Positions 39,137 to 51,200 of a DNA stretch of 64,000 nucleotides are shown in pieces. The position numbers were made by a program, and so were the translations under genes. A model generated the notes under the pieces. It ran no database searches. It was given only the letters and a program-made list of their open reading frames with translations, and was not told the DNA's origin. Numbering within the stretch: position 1 is the first letter of the stretch; each line of letters starts with the position of its first letter. Source of the stretch: Pyrocephalus nanus (Eukaryota > Chordata > Aves > Passeriformes > Tyrannidae); the NCBI GenBank assembly GCA_038380795.1, contig CM076261.1, positions 6,578,556 to 6,642,555 on the forward strand. Direction: 5' to 3'.

Positions 39137-40857
39137 GTAAAAATGTGATAAATAAGATGCTAAACTGCGACATTGTAGGTCCATGCTATACACAATGAAA
39201 GATCACAATCCTGCAGACTCACAGCAGCCCTCTCTGCATGGACTGACCCTTCATCGTCAAAGCCCAACATATACTGAACATGCACTGAACACACAGAGGT
39301 TCCCACCCAAGGATATATTCTGATGTAAAAAAGTCACATAGTTACTTCTGTGGTTTGCACTGAAAATGCTGTAGCTTGAGAAATAAAGCTGATGCTTCAT
39401 CTCATGAGAGACAAGTAGTCTTTTATAACCGCTTATAAATGGTTTGACGTTTTCCCTCAGACAACAAGCAGTCATTTACTAGTACATGAGATTTCCACAA
39501 AACAAGTCTGAATGTCACCCACCGTGAATAACACATTTAACACATTTCAAGAACTTTCTGTTAACTCAAGATCTCGCCTGATGTACAAAGAAGTGACATT
39601 TTACATATTTTAAGAAAACAACCATGCATAACCCCCATGGAATTCACAACCATGCATCAAACAACAAATCTGAAAACCATAGGTGTGACCACATTGCTGT
39701 GGGACAAACCTCCTACCTCAGTACCCTTACCTATACCCTTACCCATAAAACCCCTCCCCAGACTTCAAAGAAAAATCTGTGAACAGTAATTTTTTCTCAT
39801 CAAAGACTAAATATTCTGCAGGTTTCCACTATAGACAAGAAAAGATTTCACCCGGTTTAATTGAAAAATTACGTAAGTTGTAGCTTCACCTTCACTTGCT
39901 CCTCCTCAGAAGAGAGAACAAAACCCCAACTCAAACCAGACCTCTCCAGTTTTGGTGCAGCTCTCCAGCAGTCAGACACAGCCCTACCCAGCGAGGAGCC
40001 GCCAAAGCAGAGGCGCAGGGGGAGGCTGGGGATGGGTGCCACACCCTGCGCCCCCCCCTCCCCCGCTCCTCCTCCTCGAGGCTAAACCTGCCCACCGCAG
40101 CAGCGGATTCCCATCTCCTGAGCTCCTGATGCGCATCCGACCAGCGCCTCGGTCATACGGGGCAGCCTTTGGGGAGAAAAGGCCGTAAGCTGCGCCACTT
40201 AACGGAGGGATGAGGCTGCGGGCAATTAGTCTGGGGAGTGGCACGGGCTGTACTGGTCTGATTAAATAAAACCAGTGTATTTTTAATGCTTCCCGATATG
40301 TTTCACGTTCTCTGCTGCAGCATGCCAGCGGCTCACGGAGCCCTCCTGTTCATGCGCTGCCGTCAGGAATAAACTTCCAGTGCTCCTACTCTAATGCGGT
40401 GCTCTCGGGCTCTCCTCCCCTTATTGCCATGCAGGTCTCATGCTCGCATTAGAGCTGAAACTTTCCAACCCAAGGAGACCAGCACAGCAGTATTTGCCTA
40501 TACTCTATTATGCATGTACACACACAGAGGTGCAGCAAGACCAGTGAATTTAACCACATCAGCGATGCAGTACGATGATCTTGACCTTTTAATACTCTAT
40601 CAAACGACTCTTCTCCATAGAGTTAGAGAAAAAGCATACATTCGATTGCACCTGACCTTTACTGGTCAAAGCCTTACGTATTTTGCTTATATTCTTATTT
40701 TCTATGAGATTTAGTTGCTTCCTTTAATACAAATCTTTCAGCTTTCTATGGACAGAGAAAAATAATGACAACATAATAACTTAAATGAAAAAGGTACCAC
40801 TTAGTTCACCAGGCTGTAAAAGGATGGATGCACATGGGGCACACCTAACCTTGAGCC

Positions 40858-40865
40858 TTTTTTTT

Positions 40866-40891
<26 letters not shown>
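40858..40891. repeat. Poly-T tract (T33 with one C)
   Basis: 34 bases of T broken by a single C at 40874. It sits between the CpG-rich shoulder at 40 kb and the main CpG island. Confidence 0.95.
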
Positions 40892-40897
<6 letters not shown>

Positions 40898-42083
40898 CGG
40901 GCCTCTGACTTGCAATCATTTTGACAGAGAAGACCTCAAACGTAGGTAGGTTCCCTTCAACTTATAAGCAGCATGCACGTTCAGTGGAGGAAATACTTTC
41001 CATCTCTGCCTCAAATACGGGTACATGCTGGAGAGCAGGGGTGAGTGATAACAGCCTTTACCCAGCGCCTTCCTCCTCCAGCACAGCCCCAAAAGAAATT
41101 AAATCAAGACAGCGCAAGGCCAGATAAGGATGCTTTGCTACTGCGATCACCATAGGAGTGCGAGTTTGTAAGCTTCTCGGTATATGCGATAAAGTTTCAC
41201 CTTTGAATGAAAGATGGGACAAAATGCTATTCCACCCACCCACCCCAGCCCCTCTCCGGCCGCCCAAGGGCGAGGGGCCGCACCCGGGATGTCGCCGCAC
41301 AGACGGACCCGCTCAGCCCGCCCGCTGGTCGCACCCGCGGCTTTTCTATTCCCCTTTCCCCAGGGACCTGACCGAGTACCGACACTTCTACACCGCACTC
41401 CGCGGGGCCTGGCGCGGGGATGGGGAGGAGTGCGGGGATGCAGTGCCCGGGCTGCCCTCCCGCGCACCTGGAGCCCGGGCAGGGACGCGGGGTTCTCGGA
41501 GCGGGGCGGAGCGGGGCAGCCCCGGCCCGGCGGGGCCCCTCGCTGCCGGCCAGGAAGGGGCCGGCGCGGCGCTGCCACTGCAGCGGTCCGGGGCTACGAT
41601 GTGCTCTCCGTGCATAACCACACCCACCGCATTGCAGAAGCCACGGCCCGGGCCGGGGTGGGGGGGTGAAGCCCCCCCCGCCATCGCCAGTGTCGGAGCC
41701 CCGGCTGGGCCCCTGCACCGCCCAGGTGTTGTGCCCCCCAGGTGAGCGGGGCAGCGGGCACTCGGGGAGGCACGGCCCCGGCGGGGGCTCGGAGTGCGCC
41801 CTACCACGCCAGACATCCCCCGCGCTCTGCCGCCTACAGAAGTTTCCCACAGAAATGCGTATCGCCCTGAAAAAAAATTAAAATTGGAAACCTCCCGCCC
41901 TCCTCCCCATAGTCCGGCAGAGCTGCGGCGGGAGCAGCCCAGTCTGTGTATCCCCGCGGAGCCCCCGACACCCTCCCCGCTCCGCGGGGGGCACCGCTCG
42001 CTGCCCACCCCCGGCGCCCCCCGGGCAGCCTGGCCGACCCCACACACCGCCACCCCAACTTAAAAATGGCTCCTAAGAATGAT

Positions 42084-42181
42084 GTGTACGTATATATATA
42101 ATGTATAGAGGCATATATATATATATAAATAAATAAATATATAAATAAATAAATACGTATATATTTAAAAAGGGGGGGGGG
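42084..42181. repeat. AT-rich microsatellite (TA/TAAA) ending in a G10 run
   Basis: Alternating TATATA and TAAA/AAAT units fill most of 42084-42170, followed by ten G at 42172-42181. It is a sharp AT interruption inside the CpG island and is likely length-variable. Confidence 0.9.
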
Positions 42182-42458
42182 AGGATGCAGTCTGCCCCCG
42201 CCTCCCTCCCCGGGCATACCCTCCGCTTCCCGTTGCGGGGAGGGCGCCGCAGGCAGCGGTGCCGGAGCGGCGCGGAGGTCCCTCCCTGGTCGGCGGCGCG
42301 GAGCGGCGGCAGCGGCGGGGACGGGGCGCGGGGCTGCTCCCGGCGCGGCGGCGGCGGCCACGCGTCAGCAGCGGCAGCGCAGCCCGGCTCTGCCCAGAGC
42401 GAGCCTCCGCCGCTCCCCAGCAAATCAGGGCTGCCGAGGCTTCTTCGGAGAGAGGGAG

Positions 42459-42460
<2 letters not shown>

Positions 42461-42491
<31 letters not shown>
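42461..42491. repeat. A31 homopolymer inside the CpG island
   Basis: This is an uninterrupted run of 31 A between a GA-rich segment and GGCGTACG. On the EPB41L3 sense strand it is T31. Its length may be imprecise because of sequencing slippage. I see no gene-derived sequence upstream that would make it a retrocopy tail. Confidence 0.9.
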
Positions 42492-42494
<3 letters not shown>

Positions 42495-42720
42495 GTACGA
42501 CGCCGCGGAGAACCGCAAAAGCTGGATGCCGGCAGGTCTGTGGAGCCAGGCCCCTCGGCCTCCCCGGGTCGCCAAGGGCTGCTCCCCAGGCACGCGGCAG
42601 GGAACCCACCCCCGCACCCCTCCCGCCCGGCACAGGGATCCCCACCTGCGTCCGGAGGAATCCGGCCGTTTTTTTGGCTCAGCTAAATGAATCCGTCTGT
42701 TTAGAGAGATGAGTTTAGCT

Positions 42721-42734
42721 GCTGCAATTGCAGC
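42721..42734. promoter_or_regulatory. 14-base perfect palindrome at the CpG-island edge
   Basis: GCTGCAATTGCAGC reads the same on both strands. It sits at the upstream edge of the CpG island, within the possible first exon. It may be a dimeric protein-binding site or a small hairpin in the transcript; which of these cannot be told from sequence. Confidence 0.5.
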
Positions 42735-42810
42735 CAAACGCCCGCGATGGAGAGGCTCCCCGTCAACTTAAAAGCAGCAAGCTGGCAAGGTCTAGCTTTC
42801 AATTACGCTT

Positions 42811-42847
42811 GGGGAGGGGGGGGGGGGGAATTGATGGGGAGGGAGGG
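42811..42847 (+). repeat. G-rich tract with quadruplex-forming pattern
   Basis: The plus strand has GGGG, A, G13, a short spacer, then GGGG, A, GGG, A, GGG. This gives more than four G-runs within 37 bases, matching the usual intramolecular quadruplex pattern. It lies just upstream of the CpG island relative to EPB41L3, on the template strand. Confidence 0.7.
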
Positions 42848-43380
42848 TACCAGCTTTTTCAATTTTAATTTCCAATGACAAACCCCATGCTCTTAAAATC
42901 TGAACCCTATTTCCCTCAACAACATCGCCAAACAGAAAAAAATAAAATGTAGGTCCTGCCACATATCACCTCCCAATCTAAAAAGGGTACTGAAAAACTG
43001 AATATGACTTTCAAGTTCTCACTCCAGTACAGACCACAACACTGCCACATGTCAAAAAGTATCAAAAAATTTCTAATGCGTACAGAAGCAGTTTGGGAGG
43101 GGATTAATCCTACTTGCAACATTTCATTTTGGTAAGTGTGTAGCTCCTCTTAGGCTCATAACTCAGCTCTCCACCTACTACACAGTTGGGTTTGAGACTC
43201 TGCTACACCACGGCACCCTGAGGAACTACTTGTTTGCTTCTCCGGGGGACTAGAAGCAGCTGAACTTGCTCTTTTCCAGAGGAATTGGCCACAGGAAGGG
43301 CAGTGATGGCTTGCCTACAGAACAGCGACGTTCTCATGCTGCACCTTCAGTTGTGGTACAGCACAGTGAATAAAATGGGT

Positions 43381-43406
43381 TTTATATAGGCCCTTTATAT
43401 AGGGCA
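43381..43406 (-). promoter_or_regulatory. Duplicated TATA-like element upstream of the CpG island
   Basis: On the minus strand, TATATAAA occurs at 43401-43394 and again at 43388-43381, as two 13-base tandem units. This is about 650 bases upstream of the island in the EPB41L3 direction. It could belong to an alternative promoter or be chance AT-rich sequence; no exon is recognised next to it. Confidence 0.3.
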
Positions 43407-43878
43407 TTTCGAGAGCTCCCAAAACTTATGAGATCCAAATTATACTCAGGGCTCTGATATGAATTGGGGGAGGTAATTACAGGGGGCATGAGTATCGCCT
43501 TTAATTAGCAGCATCTCTGGGGGATTTAAGAAGAGTAGGAGGTTTTTATAGTAGACAGCAGCATACAATTTCTCAGTTCTGCAAAACTGTGCTGTTCCAT
43601 ATTTCATGTAGAATCATAGCCAGACACATACTCCACTCTTCACCTGCCATGCAGGAGTGCCACTTAGCAGATCTGGCACACCCATAACATGCATAAGAGG
43701 GAAAGAGACTTCAAAAGAGAAATGTGTGCCATCAGCTAAGAGAGGGCATACCACTGGTCATGCAGTTGAAATAACAACACTTGCATATTCTTCTCCACCA
43801 GGAGCTCTGGAAGCCATCATGAATCACAAGGGAATGGACTTGACAGCAGAGACACATGTTAGAGTTAACAAGGTTTGA

Positions 43879-44040
43879 TTTGAAAAAAAAAATTAAAAAA
43901 AACAACAAAGAACAAAAGAAAAGTAAAAGAAGGACTGAGTGGGTCTGAGTCAAATTGAACCTCAAAAGAAGCTAGGAAACTTTAGATATATTTCTGAAAA
44001 AAAACCAAAAAAAAACAAAAAAACCCAAAAAAAACCAGCA
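43879..44040 (+). repeat. A-rich / A+C low-complexity tracts
   Basis: Poly-A runs with AAC and ACC interruptions at 43880-43925 and 43996-44038. They are the complement type of the T/G tracts elsewhere in the window. Confidence 0.8.
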
Positions 44041-45261
44041 AGAATTTGCCAGCTCAACCTTTGGCAGCTCTTGCACTGCCTATTACACCACTTTTAAGCA
44101 GAGATACATCACTGGAGCATTTGTGCTCCCCAGCCACACTTGTTGTCTTTGAGCAGTATTGCAGGCAGATTTGCCCCATAGTTATACTATCTTCTGTGAT
44201 CCCTTTTTTTTGTGGCTTTACTGCATATATAATGTCATCTTTCACCTGAGGATCTAGAAGGCTTTCAGCATATTGATTTAACTTCAAAATATAAGGTGGT
44301 ATTAACAGGCTGCTCCTACAAGCAGGAAATCTTTGCAGCAGATAAAAGCTGTACATCTGAGCTAGCAATATGGGCCCAAGTTTCGGAGTTCTCAACATTC
44401 GTAGTATTTTTAATACTTTTTTTTTTTTTCAATTTCAAGTTTTACTTTCTAATTCCAAAGTGGGTTAGTTGCCCAACTTGCCTTGACTTCTGTCAGATGG
44501 GAACTCTGTGGAAGTTTAGGTTTCCATGAGTCAACAGCTTTTAATATTATTTCTCTTTTTAGAAAAGGGTATTTTCAGTAATTTATAGCAAGCCTGAATC
44601 TATACTCTTCTCTCACAAGTGAGAAACATGAATAATTCCCCTACACTTCACTGGAGTTATTCCAAGTATTTACACAAAAGGAAGACCAGATTATAAGTCC
44701 AGGTAGCACTAAAAGAGACTGATCTCCTGCCTTGCTGTGGGACAATAATTTTATTTTTGATGCTTTCTCATCTTTCTGGAGGTGATGCTTCAGAATTGAA
44801 TGTCAGGAGCAAGGGGTTCTGTTTGAGTTTCCATTCACATCAGGCTTGGTGCAGCCTGAGGTAGTCCCTTCTCCCTACCAAACCTAGTGGATGCATGTCC
44901 GAATTGCTTCTGTGCTGGAAGCCAGGCTGTCCCCAGCATCCCATCCTTTAGGGAGGGAGTCACATAGCTACTGAGACACCAGGACCCAACTGTACAAGCA
45001 AGAGTCAGAGTCACTTAGGAGACTGCCAAATAACTGGGGAAATGAGTAAAATAGGTGGCAAGCTCTGCTTTCCATTTCTATCTATCCATCACTTCTGCTG
45101 TTCCAGTTTCTCCCTTTCAGTGAACACTTGCAACTTGCTTGGGAAAGCCCTTTAAAGGGAGGGAGAGAGGGAGAAAGGCACAAAAAGCCAGGGAAGAATA
45201 AAGGCAAAGACAGCCTCTGACATGAAGCAGGTAAATTGGAGGTGGAGAAGGAGAAGGTGCC

Positions 45262-45276
45262 AACACACACACACAC
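45262..45276 (+). repeat. Short CA microsatellite
   Basis: ACACACACACACACC, about seven CA units. Confidence 0.85.
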
Positions 45277-48200
45277 CCCCTTCCCCACGGGGTTCCAGTC
45301 AGAGGCAGAGAGCCGTAAGGAAAACAGGCCTGTGCAGAGCATTTGGCCACTACAAGGACTTTTTTTATGGGAGAGGGGAATGGGGAGACACACGGTCTCT
45401 GCCAGGAAAAGATGAATAGGCAACCCTGGAAGAACAGGGACAAGGATTATTGCCCAGCTCTGGGAACTGATGCCTAAAACATTCTTGTGATTCCCTAATT
45501 GATTGGACATGGCATTCAAAACAGCACATTACAGAAAAGCAAGACCCAAAAATGCTATCAAACTCGGCGAAAGTCTGTCTCAAGTCCAGCCAATGATGAA
45601 TTAGCTGGGTACAGCACTTTGAAAAACGGCAAGTACTGTAAAAGTAGTAGCATTAGTACAGCATTATTAAGAAGATACTTCTTAGCAGACAGGAGCTTGG
45701 CAATATCTGTCTAGACAGGCAGATGGGTTTGGAGTCAAACTGATTTTTTCTTAAAATTTTTTTTATTATTACCGTATCCACTTCCATTTATTAAAAGCAA
45801 ACTGTTCCGCCCATGACTCATGCAGCTTAACTTTCTGCATGGCAATGAAACAAAATTCTCATAATTAAGAGTAATCACTGTGAGCAGATGAAGGTAAGAT
45901 TTAGAAATCAGACCAAATCTTCTATTTCTGTTTTCCCTCACTGCAAACAATAATGTCCACTACTTGGCCAATATTACCATTGCCTTCAAATATGTAAGTA
46001 GTAAACCTTCTGGTGAGATATCCCTTAGTACAGCTCAGTGACACTGCAGGTCAGATTTATTCTTGGCACTGGTTTATTGACCTCAGTGAAGAGATTTATT
46101 TGATGTGCCGTCTGAAGTAAGTCTCACTCTGCCATTCAGTGCCAAATCCACCCCATTTTAAGACTGCTGAAGGAACAATCAGCAAATTTGGCCCAAGTGC
46201 TTCTGCAACTGAAATCCTGCCTATAGAAGATTTACTGCAATTAATTCAGCACTGCCTTTTCCCACTTTCATATCTGTAGCTACTTTCTGACTGAGAGCAG
46301 TAAGTGGATTATCAAGTGATTGCCTCCTGCTGTTCTCCAGCCCCATTATGAAGCAAAGGTAGCCACATTTTATGGATGCATGATGCTTTGACACATACCT
46401 GAGGCTATGTCCAAAATATACAAAAGTTATTTTTCAGACAGAGTAATAAACTGAAGCTTTTAATCTCAGCTATGATTTTTTTTTATTATTTTGTTTATGC
46501 ATAATCATTGCTATGGTTTAACTGTACTCTTATCTAACATACACTGACTACAGGAAACTCACAATACAGATGATGTGCAATATGCAGTTATCATAACTTT
46601 ATTTGGATTTCAGCAGAGTTCCTGAACAACCTAACAATGAGGGAGGCAAAGACAACTCTCATTTTCTATTGGCAATTCTAAGACTGCAAGCTTCCCAGAT
46701 GGTAACCATGTCTATGGAGGTCAACACAGACCATTTCCCTTTTACTGTGTTGCCTTCTGTTGAGTCCATCTATTTCAGTCCATGAAATTCTAGCTTTTTG
46801 TCTTCATGCCCACAGTGCACGTTGTTTTGCTCTACTTTTTGGGGTGTTAAATGGAAAAGCCTTCCTTCTCCCTTTTTCATACCATTAAGGCCAGTCTTGC
46901 ATTTTAGTTGCAAAGCTGTTTTTAGCTCTCCTATGTCTTCTTTTCATCTAATTCAGAGAAGGATTTAAACAGGAGTTTACCCTGAGCATAAGCTCAAGTC
47001 TCACTGAGACAAAGGAGAATCAATGCTCGTATTTATGAAGTACTATGAGAAACAGAAATGTCACCCTGAATCACAACTGCCTTCTACAATCCCATTTTAA
47101 GATACCTCTTCCTCATGACACCTATAATAAAACAACTCTCAGTGGCCAGGTTAATAGGCATAGCCCCCAGCTGTTTTTATATAATTTGTCTTCATTAGCT
47201 GCAAGATTTACCTGGGAGGGAAGGCATTTTAATGAGTGTTTGCATAGCACCCAACACAGTTCAACTCTCATCTTAATGAAGGTTAACAGCAATTAAGGGA
47301 AGCACTATAGGTTCTTATTTAAAGTACAATGAATATGCTTAGCATCATACTAAAATGTTATTGAGAAGAGGTAAGAAGTCTCGCTCAAAAATGAACACAT
47401 TTATCCTTTATCTGTATTGTCTTAAATGCTACGATGTCACAGACTGCTTTCTTTAGTGATATAAGGATTACTTTAGGCTCAAGGATTCCTTAGAATTAAA
47501 ACATTTCTGATCTGGCATGTTTCTTTAGGTTTCTTGTCTATCTTTCCTGTCACACTATCCCCCTCTACTTTTATTCTCTCAAAGTGACATAAGAGTAGAA
47601 AACCCAGATCCCATGTTCAACAACAAGTAAACTCACAGAAAGGGAAAGGCCTGGTGTTTTTAATCTACCAAATATACTTACCGAAGGAAACAACAAAAAA
47701 GCAAAACCCTGATATAAACAATGCCATTTGTCTGCTTCTAGTTAGAAAAGTCCACAGTTGTTCCCAGTACGCCGCCTCATCTTGCTCTTACTTCTTTCCT
47801 TGCACAAAACTTTACAGCAGAAGTAGCTGCTCTTCACAAAGCAAGGACCTGGGGCTGTGCCCGGTGGCTCAGGGCCCACCCAGCCAGATGTCGCCTTGCT
47901 CCACACAGCCTGTCCCTAGCCCAGTCTGCCACATTCTCCCAGTCAGTTAAACATCTGCAATACCGACAGCAGAAAAGTCTCCATCACTCCCCCTATTTCC
48001 CATCTGCTCCTTCCCACCTCTGTCCTGCCCCTTTCACTAAGCCACTACAAGTATTGATTAAAGCCATGGGAAGAAGTAGGCAAACCCTTTCACATTAAAG
48101 ATAAGAAGGGAGGAGAGATGATAAATCTGATCAATTCCTTACCATAATTCCCTGTGAGATCTTATCAATATGAGACTGAGGAGTGGGTAGTGTGATATGA

Positions 48201-51200
48201 CACGAGCAGTGAGGATGATGGCAATGTCACACTGCTGCCTCTTTTGGGGTCTATGCCAGCCTGTGCTGGCATCAGATGGTGATGTTGGCCAACAGCCTTT
48301 ATATATGTGAGCAACTGCTCAAAATGATATCACTAACCTTCAACCCTGACCTGAGAAGGGCTCCCAGGGGCCAGCCCACCTCCAGCTAACAGCCAGCCTC
48401 TGCACACAACCAGGAGCCCCTCCACCTGATGTTTATAGCTGCTCAGACGCTTTTAAAATGCACTAAAACATGCTCTAATTCATATTACAGTTTCAGTCGC
48501 ACATTCAATTGATGGGACACTGCCAGTAAAACTGAAGGTAGTGAGGAGAAACCCATCCCTTCCTTCTGCTTCAACAGCTTACTCCCCCTGCTACTCGCTC
48601 TCACTGTAAGTATTCACAGAGAAAAATCAGAGCCAGGTTTTCTGTGTTTTGCCCTCGGCAAATATAGTGGCATACCTTAACGTTACGTGCCCTGTGTGCA
48701 CTCCGCAAACTGTACTGTGGGACAGAAAGTAGCACATTCTACTGGTTTCTTTCTAACTGAAATGAAACCAATTGCCAACTGGACACAGATCTGCAAAACA
48801 AGGCTGGGAGATCTGGGTTTGTATCTCTACAGGGTAAATCCTCTTAATAGCATGAAAATGATACTTTTACATTCAAACGGGGGGGGGGAGGGGGAAGAGG
48901 ATGAAGGGGGAGATCAAACAACAGCAGAACAAACCATCATCTTCAACTCACTGTTAAACTAAACAAGTTTCACTCACCCAAATGACAAGTGGTATGTATT
49001 TGTCCCCTAGGCACTGAAAAATACCCAAGAAAAGCATCTCAAGCCTCTCACCCTTTTGAAAAGCTTTTTAAACTTAGCAAATAATGAGTATCATGAACAG
49101 CCTCTCACAGTGCAAATGTTTAATTTATCACACATCCCCTGCAACAATAATTTTAAGACCGGGTTTGCTCAGTTGCCTCCAGGCACTGCTCCCAGTCAGC
49201 CAGTGTGCAAACATCTGTCCAGCTGCTCCCAAAGAAACGCACCCAGAGCCCAAAGTTGCCAAGCAACACTCTCGATGCCTTAAGCATCAGGCCAACTCGC
49301 CTGCTTTAAAAAAGTTACTTGGAAAAAGGCTGACAGGAACGCACAAGCTTTCGTAAGGACCCTGCATTTAAAAGAAGAGGTGCTCTGCCACTTTCCAGAA
49401 AATTTTTGGGCGCCCAATAAAATAATGTTGAAACTAAAATCTAAACAAATATTCAGGTTGAAAAATCTATTTCCTGGGCAGCAACAGACAAAGAGCATAC
49501 TACCTTTCCATTTCGTACTCAGTTCCAGGAACAAGCAAACATCCGTTCAGTGTCCCTGGGGGCTGACACAGCACCATTGGTGACAGTTAAAGGCAAGCAC
49601 GTGTCACTGGTTTCAAAAGAATCATTAAATAATGTATTTACTAAAATTCTATGAACTGAACAAATCCAGGATGCACTCTTCCCCACATTTCAACTCATTT
49701 TGCTCAACTTTCAGGCAAATTATTTCCAAGGTTCACTTCAACACACCATCCAGAGCACCCAAGTACCCACACTTACTACAGTTTTAATGCTAGCTCCTCC
49801 CTCAAAACAAAGTAACAAAGAGAAAAGGTGGGACTGGAATCTCTGTTGCAAGATAAAATCATGCCAACAGTGTCAGGGCTTACAAACAGGTCTGGTCCTC
49901 AGTTTCCCTTGCCTGCTCAACTCTGATGAGACCATGGTGACTGATTGCATCAGTTTGCACTTTGCTATCTCGACCTATCTGCTTAGAAAAAAATTGCAAT
50001 GGCTATTGCACCTATTAACACACACTATGAATTATCCTTTCTTAACAAAAGTAACCAGGCCTCGTGGTATTTGGAATTTTGCTGATGCTTGAGATGCTAG
50101 GCAAGGGCAATAAGGCTGGAAAAGGAGTATTTTCAGTTTAAGACATTGTTTTCTCCTGACGAGACTTATATATGGAAGAATAATGAATGCTACAAATATT
50201 TTCTCAAAGGAAAAACACAGTGGCATTGATATAAAGCATTACATTTAAAAAATATGCAGCACACAGCTGTTTCCTTTGCAATTGCAAGAAAATTCTGTAA
50301 TTCAATTAGTTTGGAATAAAACATCCCAAACCTCTCCAATTCCGACTGTTGTTGAATCCATTTCTGGAGGTATGGGCCATTTCACTGCTATTCGTACTGC
50401 AGCTAATCTATAGCCTAAAAGTTAATTTTGGCAGAAGAAAGAAGTTACAAAGAAACGCAAGCAAGCCAGATAAATGAACTCATAAAACAGACTTCAGAGG
50501 GTTCAGATGACTTCAATGAGTTGCTCTCCCATGTTCCTTTCACATTTCGGGGAGAAAAATTGGGAAGAGGAAAATTAAGTATGAGAAGGGCTGTATTCAC
50601 AGGGTTTTATTACTGCTCCTTGTCCTCTACACTCCATCCTTACCCTACCAAGCCCAGTGTTCTGAACAGATATCTTTAGATATTTCTGCAAGGCAGGAAA
50701 GAGCATATGCAGTAGCTGTATGCATGCTGACAGGCAGCACTGCACATGCTGATTGTCTATCACAACACATGCCTCGATTAATCAAACAGGCTACCTGCCT
50801 GCTATGGCCACACAGGGCATTTAACAGCTGAGCTCCTGCCAAAGCAAAACATGTCCCTTGGAGAGACAAGGTTTGCCTCTAGACTCTTTTAGACCACCAT
50901 GGCTACACCACCACCACACCCTCTTATTTCTCACACCACTACCCAGGGTGGATTTGAATGCTCAGCGTCAAAGATGCTGAACTACTGTCTTGTGGTGTAG
51001 AGCCTCTATGTCTTTCCCTGCACCACCCACCCTCTGCTTTGCATTAAGCTACAAAGTCCTGCTCTGTTTTCTTTTCTGGGGGATTCTGCCACCCTTTGAA
51101 GGAACCTGAAAGTGATTATACCGATGAATGATGAAATGTGAGCTCTTGTTCTCACGTTCCACCCAAGTGAAAAGGCAGGAGATAGAGTGGTTTAATCTTT

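Larger units (their letters stand above)
11859..42645 (-). other. EPB41L3: EPB41L3 intron 1 (about 30 kb, right boundary inferred)
   Basis: The acceptor at 11860-11859 precedes the start-codon exon with only 11 bases of untranslated sequence, so at least one upstream untranslated exon must exist. The right boundary is inferred from a donor-like CGCAG|GTGGGG (minus strand; G at 42646 is the last exon base) inside the CpG island. Other donor-like sites occur at 41468 (CAG|GTGCGC) and 41201 (AAAG|GTGAAA). Apart from the repeats listed separately, I see no recognisable coding sequence. Alternative first exons could be hidden in it. Confidence 0.6.
41225..42760 (-). promoter_or_regulatory. EPB41L3: CpG island, probable EPB41L3 promoter and untranslated first exon
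   Basis: This is the only long stretch in the window that is very GC-rich with abundant, undepleted CpG. It has many GC-box-like GGGCGG/CCGCCC motifs (for example near 41503, 41896 and 42197). A smaller CpG-rich shoulder lies at about 39985-40250. It is upstream of the EPB41L3 start-codon exon on the same strand, with no other gene in view, which fits its being that gene's promoter. The long open frames on both strands here are by-products of GC content. The transcription start cannot be fixed by eye. The least GC-rich part, about 42646-42760, looks like a possible first exon because it ends in a plausible minus-strand donor. The island is broken by an AT microsatellite, a G10 run and an A31 run. 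Confidence 0.75.

Noticed and set aside
41147..42737. Many long open frames on both strands (up to 221 codons) in the CpG island
   Set aside because: High GC removes stop codons by chance. The frames overlap on both strands, are Pro/Arg/Gly/Ala-rich and resemble no known family.
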